A stretch of 64,000 nt of DNA from an uncultured Clostridia bacterium (GCA_944343275.1 CALVMH010000008.1:20335-84334); one strand, 5' to 3'. Shown: positions 50,650 to 60,199, counted from the first letter of the stretch. Numbers and translations: made by a program. The notes: a model not told the origin generated them from the letters alone.

Positions 50650-53277
50650 ATGAAGGATTTCATCGTCAATGATGAGGAATCTCTCGAGAAAATGCTTGCG
50701 CGCGTGAGAGCGGCGCAGGCGAAGTTCGCAACCTATACGCAGGAACAGGTCGACAAGATCTTCTTTGCGGCAGCGGTCGCGGCGAACAAGATGCGGATCC
50801 CGCTTGCAAAAATGGCGGTCGAAGAGACCGGCATGGGGGTCGTTGAAGACAAAGTCATCAAGAACCACTATGCGGCGGAGTATATCTACAACGCCTATAA
50901 GGACACCAAGACCTGCGGCGTTATTGAACGCGACGAAGGCTTCGGCTATACGCGCATCGCGGAGCCCATCGGCGTCCTTGCTGCCGTCATCCCGACGACG
51001 AACCCCACCTCCACGGCGATCTTCAAATGCCTGATCTGCCTGAAAACGCGCAACGGGCTCATCATCTCGCCTCACCCGCGCGCCAAGCAGTGCACCATCG
51101 AGGCGGCAAAGATCGTTCTTGAAGCAGCCGTTGCGGCGGGTGCGCCCGAAGACATCATCGGCTGGATCGATCAGCCCACCGTTCCGCTCTCCGGCATGAT
51201 CATGCGCGAAGCGGATATGATCCTTGCAACAGGCGGTCCCGGCATGGTCAAGGCGGCATATTCCTCCGGGAAGCCCGCTCTCGGCGTCGGCGCCGGAAAC
51301 ACGCCCGCCATCATCGATTCCTCGGCGGACATCAAACTTGCCGCGTCGTCCATCCTGCACTCCAAGACGTTCGACAACGGTATGATCTGCGCTTCCGAAC
51401 AGTCCACCATCGTCCTTGCAGACGTCTATGACGAGTTCAAGAAGGAGATGCAGCTGCGCGGCGCGTATTTCCTGACGCCCGAAGAGACCGACAAGGTCAG
51501 AAAGACCATTATCATCAACGGTGCCCTGAACGCCAAGATCGTCGGACAGAGCGCCTGCAAGATCGCAGAACTTTCCGGGTTCAAAGCCCCTGAGGGAAGC
51601 AAAGTCCTTGTCGGCGAAGTGGAATCCGTCGAGCTCTCCGAAGAATTCGCGCACGAAAAACTTTCTCCCGTGCTTGCCATGTACAAGGCGCAGACCTTTG
51701 AGGAAGCCGTCTCCAAGGCGGACCGGCTCATCAAAGACGGCGGCATGGGGCACACCTCTTCCCTGTATATCAATGTCGAAACGGGTGCGGACAAAATCGC
51801 TTATTTCCGCTCGGTCATGAAGACCTGCCGTATCGTCATCAACACGCCTTCTTCGCACGGCGGTATCGGCGATCTGTATAACTTCAAGATGGCTCCGTCG
51901 CTGACGCTCGGCTGCGGTTCGTGGGGCGGGAACTCCGTCTCGGAGAATGTCGGCGTCAAGCACCTCATCAATATCAAAACCGTTGCGGAAAGGAAGGAAA
52001 ATATGTTGTGGTTCAGAGCCCCCGAAAAGGTCTATTTCAAGCGCGGTTGCCTCGGCGTCGCCCTCAAAGAGCTCGGCAAGCAGGTCTACAATAAAAAGAA
52101 GGCGTTCGTCGTCACGGACGGATTCCTCTATCAGAGCGGCTTCACGAAGAAGATCACCGACATTCTCGATCAGGAAGGCATCACGCATGCGACCTTCTTC
52201 AACGTCACGCCCGATCCCACGCTCGCGTGTGCGAACGAGGGCGTCAAGCAGATGCGCGACTTTGCGCCGGACGTGATCATCGCCGTCGGCGGCGGTTCGC
52301 CCATGGATGCAGCCAAGATCATGTGGGTGATGTATGAACATCCCGAAGTGGACTTCCAGGATATGGCGATGCGCTTTGTGGATATCCGTAAGCGTGTCTA
52401 TACCTTCCCGCACATGGGGGAGAAGGCGCTCTTCGTTGCCATTCCGACGACGGCAGGTACGGGTTCCGAAGTGACGCCCTTCGCCGTCATCACCGACGAA
52501 AAGACGGGAACCAAGTACCCGCTCGCCGACTACGAGCTCATGCCCGATATGGCGATCGTTGATGCAGACCTCATGATGAGCATCCCGAAGGGGCTCACTT
52601 CCTGCTCCGGTATCGACGCCATGAGCCACGCGCTCGAAGCCATTGCTTCCGTGATGGCGACGGACTTCACCAACGGCATCGCAAAAGAAGCGGCGAAGCT
52701 CATCTTTGAATACCTGCCCGACGCGTATGCGAAGGGTGCGCACGATGCGCTTGCGCGCGAGAAGATGGCAAATGCCTCCACGATGGCGGGTATGGCGTTC
52801 GCCAACGCCTTCCTCGGTGTCTGCCACTCCATGGCGCATAAGCTGGGTTCCTATTGGCACATCCCGCACGGCATGGCGAACTCTTTGATGCTCGAAGAGG
52901 TCATCCGCTTCAACAGCTCGGAAAAACCTGCCAAGATGGGTACGTTCCCGCAGTATGCATATCCTCAGTGCAAGGCGCGCTATGCCGATGTCGCCCGTTA
53001 CATCGGGCTCAAAGGTAAGAACGACGACGAGCTTGTCGAAGCTCTCATCAAAAAGCTCAAAGAATTGCAGGAGGCGATCGGTCAGCCCAAGACCATCAAG
53101 GACGCGCTCGGCGACAAAGTGACGGAAGAACAGTTCCTTGCCCGCCTCGATCAGATGACGGAGGACGCGTTCGACGACCAGTGCACAGGCGCCAATCCTC
53201 GCTATCCGCTTATGAGTGAGATCAAGGAAATGTACCTGAACGCGTATTACGGACGCGATAACCGCAAGAAGAAGTAA
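50650..53277 (+). CDS. adhE: Bifunctional aldehyde/alcohol dehydrogenase AdhE
   Basis: An 875-residue fusion of a CoA-acylating aldehyde dehydrogenase (N-terminal ~440 residues; PTTNPTSTAIFK, catalytic cysteine in NGMICASEQS, about residue 246) and an iron-dependent alcohol dehydrogenase (C-terminal; GGGSPMDAAKIMW, HSMAHKLGSYWHIPHGMAN with metal histidines). It reduces acetyl-CoA to ethanol, using two NADH. GGAGG precedes ATG 50650. Position after rex indicates redox control. Confidence 0.96.
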   Translation: MKDFIVNDEESLEKMLARVRAAQAKFATYTQEQVDKIFFAAAVAANKMRIPLAKMAVEETGMGVVEDKVIKNHYAAEYIYNAYKDTKTCGVIERDEGFGYTRIAEPIGVLAAVIPTTNPTSTAIFKCLICLKTRNGLIISPHPRAKQCTIEAAKIVLEAAVAAGAPEDIIGWIDQPTVPLSGMIMREADMILATGGPGMVKAAYSSGKPALGVGAGNTPAIIDSSADIKLAASSILHSKTFDNGMICASEQSTIVLADVYDEFKKEMQLRGAYFLTPEETDKVRKTIIINGALNAKIVGQSACKIAELSGFKAPEGSKVLVGEVESVELSEEFAHEKLSPVLAMYKAQTFEEAVSKADRLIKDGGMGHTSSLYINVETGADKIAYFRSVMKTCRIVINTPSSHGGIGDLYNFKMAPSLTLGCGSWGGNSVSENVGVKHLINIKTVAERKENMLWFRAPEKVYFKRGCLGVALKELGKQVYNKKKAFVVTDGFLYQSGFTKKITDILDQEGITHATFFNVTPDPTLACANEGVKQMRDFAPDVIIAVGGGSPMDAAKIMWVMYEHPEVDFQDMAMRFVDIRKRVYTFPHMGEKALFVAIPTTAGTGSEVTPFAVITDEKTGTKYPLADYELMPDMAIVDADLMMSIPKGLTSCSGIDAMSHALEAIASVMATDFTNGIAKEAAKLIFEYLPDAYAKGAHDALAREKMANASTMAGMAFANAFLGVCHSMAHKLGSYWHIPHGMANSLMLEEVIRFNSSEKPAKMGTFPQYAYPQCKARYADVARYIGLKGKNDDELVEALIKKLKELQEAIGQPKTIKDALGDKVTEEQFLARLDQMTEDAFDDQCTGANPRYPLMSEIKEMYLNAYYGRDNRKKK

Positions 53278-53287
53278 ACAGCGCGGA

Positions 53288-53319
53288 CGAGGGCGGGGGA
53301 GATTCCCTTGCCCTCGTTT
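53288..53319 (+). terminator. Possible weak terminator between adhE and the hydrogenase gene
   Basis: Stem CGAGGGC/GCCCTCG with a 15-base loop (53288-53316) then only three T; likely partial read-through. Confidence 0.4.
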
Positions 53320-53349
53320 GCAAAAAACAATACCGGAGGAATGAAAGAC

Positions 53350-54858
53350 ATGCGAGGTTTGGAAACTTCCGTCAAAAAACTCAGGCGGCAGGTATTCGTG
53401 GAAGTTGCGAAGACCGCGTTTGAATCGGAGAACGTTGCCAGCGATATCGAAGGGATCCCCTATAAGATCACGCCGACCGAAACGCCGCAGTACCGTGAAA
53501 GCATTTACCGCGAGCGCGCGATCGCCGCAGAGCGCGTGCGTCTCGCCATGGGGATGTCCCTGAATCCGCAGGACAGACCCGCCCACATCACGAACGGACT
53601 GAATGCGAGCGACATTTCGGACAGTTATTATGAACCGCCGCTCATGCAGGTCATCCCGTCTGCCTGCGACAGGTGTGAAGAAAACGCCTATGAAGTCAGC
53701 GACCAATGCCGCGGCTGCGTGGCGCGTTACTGTATCACCGTCTGTCCGAAAGGGGCGATCTCGGTCGATCCCAAGACGCTCAAAGCGGTGATCGACCGTT
53801 CCAAATGCATCAAATGCGGAAAATGCAAGGCGGCTTGCCCGTATGACGCGATCGCGCATAAGACGCGTCCCTGCGCGCAGGCATGCGGAGTGAAGGCGAT
53901 TTCCAGCGATGGTCTCGGACGCGCACAGATCGATCCCGCCAAATGCGTCGGCTGCGGGCAGTGCATGGTCAGCTGTCCTTTCGGCGCCATTGCCGATAAA
54001 TCGCAGATATTCCAGCTCATCCGCGCGATCCGGAAGGGGGACGAGGTGGTCGCCGAAGTTGCGCCCGCCATCATCGGACAGTTCGGTCCGGGCGTCACGC
54101 TCTGGAAGATCAAGGCGGCGCTCAAGGAGATCGGCTTCAAGGAAGTGTACGAAGTCGCGCACGGCGCCGACGTCGGAGCATCCACGGAGGCGCATCACTA
54201 CGCGACGGAAGTGGCGACGGGCGAGCTGCCGTTCCTGCTGACGTCTTGCTGCCCGGCATGGAGCATGCTTGCCAAGACGCAGTTCCCCGACATGGTAGAC
54301 AAAGTTTCGAGCGCACTCACGCCCATGGTCGCAACGGCGCGTACCATCAAGCAAAACCGACCGGATGCGCGTGTCGTCTTTATCGGACCGTGCGCCGCGA
54401 AAAAGCTGGAAGCGCGTCGCCGCACGGTGCGCAGCGATGTGGACTTCGTCATTACGTTCGAAGAACTTGCCGCCATCTTTGAGGCAAAAGGGATCGATTT
54501 TTCCACATACGACAAAGAGGAACCCATCCACGATGCTACCGCCGCGGGAAGAGGATACGGCGTTGCGGGCGGCGTGGCGGCTGCCGTTGAGGGCTGCATC
54601 CGCGCTTACTATCCCGATGTGGAAGTGAAGATCGAACATGCGGAAGGGCTGGAAGAGTGTAAAAAAATGCTGCTTCTTGCCAAACTCGGCAAAAAGAACG
54701 GGTGCTTGATCGAGGGGATGGGGTGTCCCGGTGGCTGCGTGGCAGGCGCAGGCGTCAATTTGCCCGTGGAAAAGGGCGCGGCGGAACTGAAAAAGTTTGT
54801 AGACGGTTCCACCAAAAAACTTCCCGAAAAAGAGCTCTACGAGATCGAACTTCCATAA
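53350..54858 (+). CDS. [FeFe] hydrogenase, group-B-like, with ferredoxin-type domains
   Basis: A 502-residue protein. Cysteine clusters around residues 100-215 (CDRC, CRGC, CxxCGKCKAAC, CVGCGQCMVSC) supply several 4Fe-4S sites. The H-cluster motifs are L1 TSCCPAWSML, L2 IGPCAAKKLE (GPC instead of the MPC of group A) and L3 EGMGCPGGCVAGAG. Group B enzymes are common in anaerobic Firmicutes and are little characterised; the reaction is presumably proton reduction with ferredoxin, but a sensory role is possible. ATG 53350 has GGAGG ten bases upstream; ATG 53341 is too close to it. Confidence 0.9.
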   Translation: MRGLETSVKKLRRQVFVEVAKTAFESENVASDIEGIPYKITPTETPQYRESIYRERAIAAERVRLAMGMSLNPQDRPAHITNGLNASDISDSYYEPPLMQVIPSACDRCEENAYEVSDQCRGCVARYCITVCPKGAISVDPKTLKAVIDRSKCIKCGKCKAACPYDAIAHKTRPCAQACGVKAISSDGLGRAQIDPAKCVGCGQCMVSCPFGAIADKSQIFQLIRAIRKGDEVVAEVAPAIIGQFGPGVTLWKIKAALKEIGFKEVYEVAHGADVGASTEAHHYATEVATGELPFLLTSCCPAWSMLAKTQFPDMVDKVSSALTPMVATARTIKQNRPDARVVFIGPCAAKKLEARRRTVRSDVDFVITFEELAAIFEAKGIDFSTYDKEEPIHDATAAGRGYGVAGGVAAAVEGCIRAYYPDVEVKIEHAEGLEECKKMLLLAKLGKKNGCLIEGMGCPGGCVAGAGVNLPVEKGAAELKKFVDGSTKKLPEKELYEIELP

Positions 54859-54873
54859 AATTTCTATTTGAAC

Positions 54874-54895
54874 AGTATTATGTCAGACATAATAA
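54874..54895 (+). repeat. Dispersed palindrome, copy 6 (most symmetric)
   Basis: AGTATTATGTC-A-GACATAATAA: arms TATTATGTC/GACATAATA are perfect over nine bases. It lies 15 bases after the hydrogenase stop and abuts the terminator. Confidence 0.88.
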
Positions 54896-54924
54896 AAGGA
54901 GCTGCATGTTTTGCAGCTCCTTTT
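54894..54924 (+). terminator. Terminator after the hydrogenase gene
   Basis: A 13-bp stem AAAAGGAGCTGCA / TGCAGCTCCTTTT with a 5-base loop, ending in T4. Confidence 0.85.
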
Positions 54925-54957
54925 ATGTCCCCCTGCTTCAAATATCCGAATAAATGT

Positions 54958-54986
54958 TTGACATTTTTAGCGTTATGGATTATACT
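54958..54986 (+). promoter_or_regulatory. Promoter of the small-protein-dinB unit
   Basis: TTGACA at 54958-54963, a 17-base spacer and TATACT at 54981-54986. No LexA-like box was recognised next to it. Confidence 0.75.
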
Positions 54987-55021
54987 GATAACAACGTTCA
55001 AGCAGGCACAAACTTTTTTGT

Positions 55022-55273
55022 ATGGGATACAGAAAGGTTTATATCGAAGTTTCGGCGCGGTTTGCTGCGGAGGGCGGCGTGCGGCCCGTGGAGCTTGTCT
55101 GGTCGGACGGCAGAAAATATGCCGTGGATCGGGTGCGGTTTGCGGAACGCGCTCCTGCGCATGTCCCGTCCGTGCTTCCCGTCAGGTTCACCTGCATGAT
55201 CGGCGGCAAGGAAAAATTTCTTTATTTTGAACCGGACAGACTGCGCTGGTTCGTGGAGGTTTGTTCCTCGTGA
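55022..55273 (+). CDS. Small protein upstream of dinB, function unknown
   Basis: An 83-residue beta-rich protein (GYRKVYIEVSARFAAEGG, ELVWSDGRKYAVDRV, FTCMIGGKEKFLYFEPDRLRWFVEV). I recall similar small proteins encoded directly before DNA polymerase IV in other Clostridia, but no function is known to me. The stop overlaps the dinB GTG (GTGA), so the two are translationally coupled, which suggests a partner role in translesion synthesis; that is inference. The ribosome site is weak. Confidence 0.7.
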   Translation: MGYRKVYIEVSARFAAEGGVRPVELVWSDGRKYAVDRVRFAERAPAHVPSVLPVRFTCMIGGKEKFLYFEPDRLRWFVEVCSS

Positions 55274-56520
55274 AGGAGCGTTGTATTCTGCACAGCGATC
55301 TGAATAACTTTTACGCCTCCGTCGAGTGCCTGCGCCGTCCGGAGCTGCGCGACGTTCCCGTTGCGGTCTGCGGAAGTTTTGAGGACAGACACGGCGTCGT
55401 GCTCGCAAAAAACATGCCTGCAAAGCGGATGGGCGTCAGAACGGGAGAAGTATTCTGGCAGGCGCGCAAAAAATGCCCCGATCTTGTCAGCGTTCCCGCC
55501 GATTTTCCCGCCTATGTTCAAATTTCCAAGGCGGTGCGCGCCATTTATGCGCGCTACACCGACCGCATCGAGCCGTTCGGCATCGACGAATGCTGGCTGG
55601 ACGTGACGGAGAGCAGGCTGTTATTCGGGGACGGGGCGGCGATCGCACACCAAATCCGCGAATCGGTCAAGCAGGAGATCGGCGTAACGGTCAGCGTCGG
55701 CGTGAGCTGGAACAAAATTTTCGCCAAGCTGGCTTCCGATATGAAAAAACCGGATGCGGTGACGCAGATCGACCGTGAAAATTATCGCACGCTCGTCTGG
55801 CGGCTGCCCGCTTCCGAACTGCTCTATGTCGGCAAGGCGACGGCACAAAAACTTGCCTGCATGGGGATCGCCACCATCGGAGACCTTGCCTGTGCCGATG
55901 AACAAAAACTTACGGAACAGCTCGGAAAATGGGGGAGCGTTCTGCGGGCGTTCGCCAATGGCGAAGATGCTGCGCCCGTCGCCATGGAAACGGCATCCCG
56001 CGATATCAAGAGCGTCGGCAACAGCCTGACAAGCTACCGCGACCTCACCACGGAAGAAGATGTACGGCTGCTTTTTTACCTGCTTGCGGAAAGCGTTGCG
56101 GCGCGCGTTGCGGAAAAGCGGCTCGGCAAAGCGGAAACGGTCAAAATCAGCGTGGTGGACAATGCATTGAAGCATTACGGAAAACAGGGAAAACCTCCCG
56201 TTCCGACGCGCAGCGCAAAAGGGATCGCCGAGTTTGCCTTTACACTGTTTGCTTCACTCTATCCTTGGAAAAAGCCTGTGCGCGCGCTCGGGGTGACCGT
56301 CTGTGATTTTCTCGGAGAAAACGAACAGTTTTCCCTATTTGAAGAAGATAAACGGGAAGAAAAGGAGGAGCGGCTGGACGCTGCCGTCACCAAACTGCGG
56401 GAAAAGTACGGAAGCGGTTCCTTGAAGCGCGCTGCCGTCATGCAGGATGCGCGGTTCAGCGCCATGGACATCCGCGGCGAACATATCGTCCGTCCTGCCG
56501 ATCCGGGAGGAAAATTGTAA
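55270..56520 (+). CDS. dinB: DNA polymerase IV (Y family)
   Basis: A 416-residue Y-family polymerase: HSDLNNFYASVE (first catalytic Asp), GIDECWLDVTE (second acidic pair), SVGVSWNKIFAKLASDMKKP and helix-hairpin-helix GKATAQKLACMGIATIGDLA. The QFSLFEEDK sequence near the C-terminus resembles a beta-clamp-binding motif (Q-x-x-L-F). The start GTG 55270 lies ten bases after GGAGG; the TTG at 55261 is too close. It performs error-prone lesion bypass. Confidence 0.93.
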   Translation: MKERCILHSDLNNFYASVECLRRPELRDVPVAVCGSFEDRHGVVLAKNMPAKRMGVRTGEVFWQARKKCPDLVSVPADFPAYVQISKAVRAIYARYTDRIEPFGIDECWLDVTESRLLFGDGAAIAHQIRESVKQEIGVTVSVGVSWNKIFAKLASDMKKPDAVTQIDRENYRTLVWRLPASELLYVGKATAQKLACMGIATIGDLACADEQKLTEQLGKWGSVLRAFANGEDAAPVAMETASRDIKSVGNSLTSYRDLTTEEDVRLLFYLLAESVAARVAEKRLGKAETVKISVVDNALKHYGKQGKPPVPTRSAKGIAEFAFTLFASLYPWKKPVRALGVTVCDFLGENEQFSLFEEDKREEKEERLDAAVTKLREKYGSGSLKRAAVMQDARFSAMDIRGEHIVRPADPGGKL

Positions 56521-56561
56521 CAATGCCCGCGGATCGCTTTTACGGAGGCGTGGGGACGCAG

Positions 56562-57656
56562 TCATACAGGGCGTTTTGCGGCACGCCATGCTTGCATTTT
56601 TTCGTTCTTCGTTTCTGTCGGACCGTCGGTGATATCAAACAAAAAAACGGAGCTTGAAGCTCCGTTTTTTTGTTTTGGTGCCGAGTGCCGGAATTTATTT
56701 GAACACAGGGAAAAAGAAGAAGCAGATCGAGTCGCCTCCTCGACCTGCTTTTCCAATTCCTCGACGTGTGCTTTTGAAAACCGCTCGTTTACTACATATT
56801 CTTGGAAGTTGTATGTAATGACCATGTGGTCGCCGTACCACAGAATTTCACGGATGAATGTATTTACGAGCAGCTTTCTTACCTTGATGTCGTCGGGGTC
56901 TCTCAATACTTTGGAGAGCAAATATTTTTCCACGTCTTCCACGGTGAGATGCGCATAGGTCTTCTGCGTTTCCTTGTTGATCTCAATTTCCAACATATTC
57001 AGTTCGTCCTGCAATGCGGCGAGCCTGTCTTTGGTAAAGTCCATGATGATGCCACGCTCGATGGCCTTTATGATATTATCTGCGGCGCGTTTCGCTTCGT
57101 CTCTCTTTTTGATGAGGATCTGCAACCCGGAATTGTCACGCATGATTTTTTCATGTTCTCTGACGATCGTCTCTGCGATTCGCATGATAACGCTGTTCCT
57201 TTGTAACATGGAAACGGTCGCGTCGATAACGGCGTCTTCCAATTCCTGTTTCCTGACGGCCTTGCAATCGCAATCCGCTTTCCCGCGCCGTTTGGAGAGA
57301 CAGACATAGTAGTAATGAATTTCTCCGTTCCGTGAAGTGCCGCTTTCTCCGCTCATGCGATGCTTACAATTTCCGCAGATGAGCTTCCCCGAAAGGATGT
57401 AGTCAAAAATTTCCTTTTTGCGGCTGGGCGATATTTTATTCTCCTGATTGATGGCGTCCACTTGGTTCCAGACCTCCTTTGTGATAATGGGCGGAAAGAT
57501 ATTGTAATAGACCGTTCCCTGATGCGTGACTTCTCCTATGTAACGTTTGTCATGCAGGATGACATAGACGTACTTATGGTCGATATACTTCCCGCATTTG
57601 CGGCGGATGTCTTTTTCTTTCAGTTCCTCCGCAATGGCGACGGCTTTGTATACGAA
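56562..57656 (-). pseudogene. Large serine recombinase, 5'-truncated remnant
   Basis: The frame covers the recombinase domain (AIAEELKEKDIRRKCGKYI, HDKRYIGEV), the zinc ribbon (LICGNCKHRMSG, CDCK), a long coiled coil and the C-terminal part (LLVNTFIREILWYGDHMVI). The ~150-residue N-terminal resolvase domain with the catalytic serine is missing: homology stops at about 57650, where the sequence continues as a BspA-like fragment on the opposite strand. An intrinsic terminator at 56641-56671 lies inside the last codons of the frame. It is a decayed integrase of a lost mobile element. Confidence 0.82.
56641..56671 (-). terminator. Terminator inside the remnant recombinase frame
   Basis: Perfect 15-base arms AAAAAAACGGAGCTT / AAGCTCCGTTTTTTT with a single central base; works on either strand. 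TGGTGCC lies just to the right (56676-56682). Confidence 0.85.
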
Positions 57657-59231
57657 TCGCCCTTGGATGATGAAACCTATGAGTCTACGGCGGAAGTATA
57701 TGTACAGCCGGGCGTGGAACGCGTTTGCACCGGAGGTTTGTATCCGGGGCATGGCTCTTGTTTTGCCGTATGCCAGCTACCTTCTACCTGTAAAGTATTG
57801 GAAAAAGGCGCGCTCTATACGTCGGATCTGCGCGCGGGCACAGGGCTTGCGGTGATCAAAGAAGATAATCATATCGCCTTTGCAGGTCCCGTATGTTTTC
57901 CCGATTCGCTGGAATATTGCGCAGCTTCTCTGACAGCATATACAGACACGGAAAAGGCGACGATAGAAGAGGACGGCGTGAATTACGTGGGCAATCCCAA
58001 CAACCCGCACATGATCGCTTTCTCCTATGAACTCGGGAAAAGAGGGGCGAACGTGGTGTTGAACGAGAACTGTAAGATCGTGCAGTCGGAACTCTTCAAA
58101 GGATACACAAAGTCAATTGCTCTTCCCGAGAATCTTACGCACATCGGTGCGAGCGCTTTCCGCAATACGGGCATCACTGTCCTCGATATTCCCGATTCGG
58201 TCAAATACATAGAAAATTATGCCTTTGGCGAATGTAGCCTTACGCAAGTGAGTCTACCCGACTCCGCCGTGTACATTGCGACCGACGCCTTCGGCGACGC
58301 GTCGCAGACGCTCCCCGGCACTGAATACGGCAGGTGCATCTATCTGGGTACTTCTTCCAACCCGTATTATTATCTGCTGCGTGCGAAGGCGTATGAGGAT
58401 CTCGACCCGACGACAGACACAACGGGTTACATTATCCACGAAAACACTAAAATCATCGCGGAAAATGCCTTCATTAACGCTTCGCTCGTCTGGAGCTACG
58501 ATAACAGCCAATACAACTATGATGAGATGATCTATGAGGCACTGTCCGTGACCGTGCCCGACGGTGTCATAGCGATCGGCGAAAAAGCGCTTAACAGCAC
58601 AGATCATTACTTGGTCAGCATATCTATGCCCGGCAACTGGCCGTACCTACATGACGATATTAAAGTCGAAGCAGACAGTGCAAAGCCCCTTTCCTACTTC
58701 ACGGGTGTACTCTGTACGATGAAAGATGACGGCAAAGGCGAAACGTCCGTCACCATACGCGACGGCTATACGACCGTCGAACAATATGCCTTCGGCGGAC
58801 TTGGCTACCTGGACGAACTTATCCTGCCCTCGAGCGTTACGGCAATTGCGGACGGCGCATTCAGCCAAAGTTCGGTAGGCTCCACTCACTATGACACGAC
58901 CGTTTATACCCTCACTGCGCCCTATGTCCCGGCCGCACGGGCGAACAGTCCCTGTGCCACGGCCACGCTCTTAAACGATTGCGGGGCAAAACACCTCATA
59001 CTCGCAGGCGACGTTACGGAGATCGGCGTAAATGCGTTCCGCTATTGCGAAAATCTCGAATCGATAACCTTCCCCGAGAGCCTGACTTTGATCGGAAACA
59101 CTGCGTTCATGGACAGCACCAAAGTCACAAATGTTACCTTCCTCGGCACGCAGGAGCAGTGGGAAGTTGTCGAAAAAGGCAGTTACTGGCTTCCTTCTTC
59201 AGCCGAATATGAAATGGTATATGGAAAGTAA
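57650..59231 (+). pseudogene. BspA-like leucine-rich-repeat protein, 5'-truncated
   Basis: The open frame continues upstream only as the antisense of the recombinase. From about 57660 it encodes an extracellular-type protein with several LRR_5/BspA repeats (LPENLTHIGASAFRNTGITVLDIPDSVKYIENYAF; LILPSSVTAIADGAF; VTEIGVNAFRYCENLESITFPESLTLIGNTAF). No signal peptide or start is left. The intact protein was presumably a surface adhesin-like protein. It ends with a normal stop and a terminator at 59291-59319. Confidence 0.75.
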
Positions 59232-59290
59232 AGTATTGCAGTAGATTGTCGATAGTAGTAATCTAATGGATCTGTTTTTGTCGAAAAAGG

Positions 59291-59319
59291 CAGGCATCTT
59301 TTATGATGCCTGTCTTTTT
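59291..59319. terminator. Terminator between the LRR fragment and the sigma-like gene
   Basis: Stem CAGGCATC/GATGCCTG with a 6-base loop, A run before and T run after. Confidence 0.8.
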
Positions 59320-59343
59320 GTTTCTATGAAATTGCAATGTACA

Positions 59344-60003
59344 TCAATACATGCCGTAAAGAGAGTAGTACCTCAGTCGAATACTCGCTTTTCTATGGTT
59401 TATTGTACCTCTGCCGATGTTAAGCTCGGCACAGACTTCCGATTGTCTCATGCCGTTCATATAGCAGTTCAGGATGGCAAGTTCCAATTCGGTAATATGT
59501 AAAGCATCCAGAAGCTCATCGTATTTACTGTAATCTGTCTGCTCGTGTTCGAAGCAATTTACGGGATCCATGGGGAGTGCCTTATAGCTCGTAAAATCGA
59601 TGTAAGAGGTTTTCTCCATCTTTCTGCGGTAACGCATCAGTTCATTGTCTACTTCTCGATAGCAGGCAAGTTTGATAGAGATTTCTTTGCCTTTGCGGTC
59701 TTTACCATAAATCTCTGATACTTTTCTGCCTGCGAATTGATAAAGGAAGCAGATAGCGGTCTGGGCTACGTCATAGCCGTCCGATACGATATAGTCTATC
59801 TCGCTCATATGATGCAGATCTTTGATGAGACCGATATACAATCTGTCTGCGACTTTCATATCGTACTTCTTTACGGTACGCAATGCCTGCAAAGCGATCA
59901 TTTCGCCCATGAGTTTGACGTTTTGGGAAGAGATAGGCTCGTTGAACAAATCGCCTTCGTTACGATACTTTCCGTGTGAAAACTTTGTTACCAACATTTC
60001 CAT
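59344..60003 (-). CDS. Sigma-factor-like/HTH regulator associated with mobile DNA
   Basis: A 219-residue protein. The N-terminal helical region (VKLMGEMIALQALRTV, DYIVSDGYDVAQTAICFLYQFAG) resembles region 2 of sigma-70-like factors, and the C-terminus has a region 4/LuxR-type HTH (ITELELAILNCYMNGMRQSEVCAELNIGRGTINHRKASIRLR). Such proteins are common on Clostridial conjugative and integrative elements. A GAGGTG site precedes ATG 60003. It may be cargo of the element whose recombinase follows, or of the older, decayed one. Confidence 0.7.
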   Translation of the reverse strand: MEMLVTKFSHGKYRNEGDLFNEPISSQNVKLMGEMIALQALRTVKKYDMKVADRLYIGLIKDLHHMSEIDYIVSDGYDVAQTAICFLYQFAGRKVSEIYGKDRKGKEISIKLACYREVDNELMRYRRKMEKTSYIDFTSYKALPMDPVNCFEHEQTDYSKYDELLDALHITELELAILNCYMNGMRQSEVCAELNIGRGTINHRKASIRLRYYSLYGMY

Positions 60004-60161
60004 TTTGAGTTACACCTCCGAATTGATTTGCCTTTTTCGGCAAGAGGCGAAGGTGCATAGGACGGTAAATATCAGTGCACTAAATAGCGAGCCTGCGGAA
60101 GTCAACGGGACAAAGCCAAAATCGTTGCGTACAGGTCGGGAAACGCATCATAGATAGCAAA

Positions 60162-60199
60162 AGAGCCGAGCGAGGAATAGAGATTCCTTACTCGGCTCT
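60162..60199 (-). terminator. Strong hairpin/terminator downstream of the recombinase
   Basis: Outer stem AGAGCCGAG/CTCGGCTCT and inner stem AGGAAT/ATTCCT, followed by four T on the minus strand. Confidence 0.75.

Noticed and set aside
50626-54639. A 1337-codon open frame on the minus strand across adhE and the hydrogenase gene
   Set aside because: It is antisense to two well-supported genes whose codon bias keeps stops out of the opposite frame; it has no recognisable domain and is Arg/His-rich, as expected for shadow translation.
57360-57650. N-terminal part of the plus-strand LRR frame
   Set aside because: It is the exact antisense of the recombinase remnant and has no homology to BspA-like proteins, so the LRR part was annotated only from about 57650.
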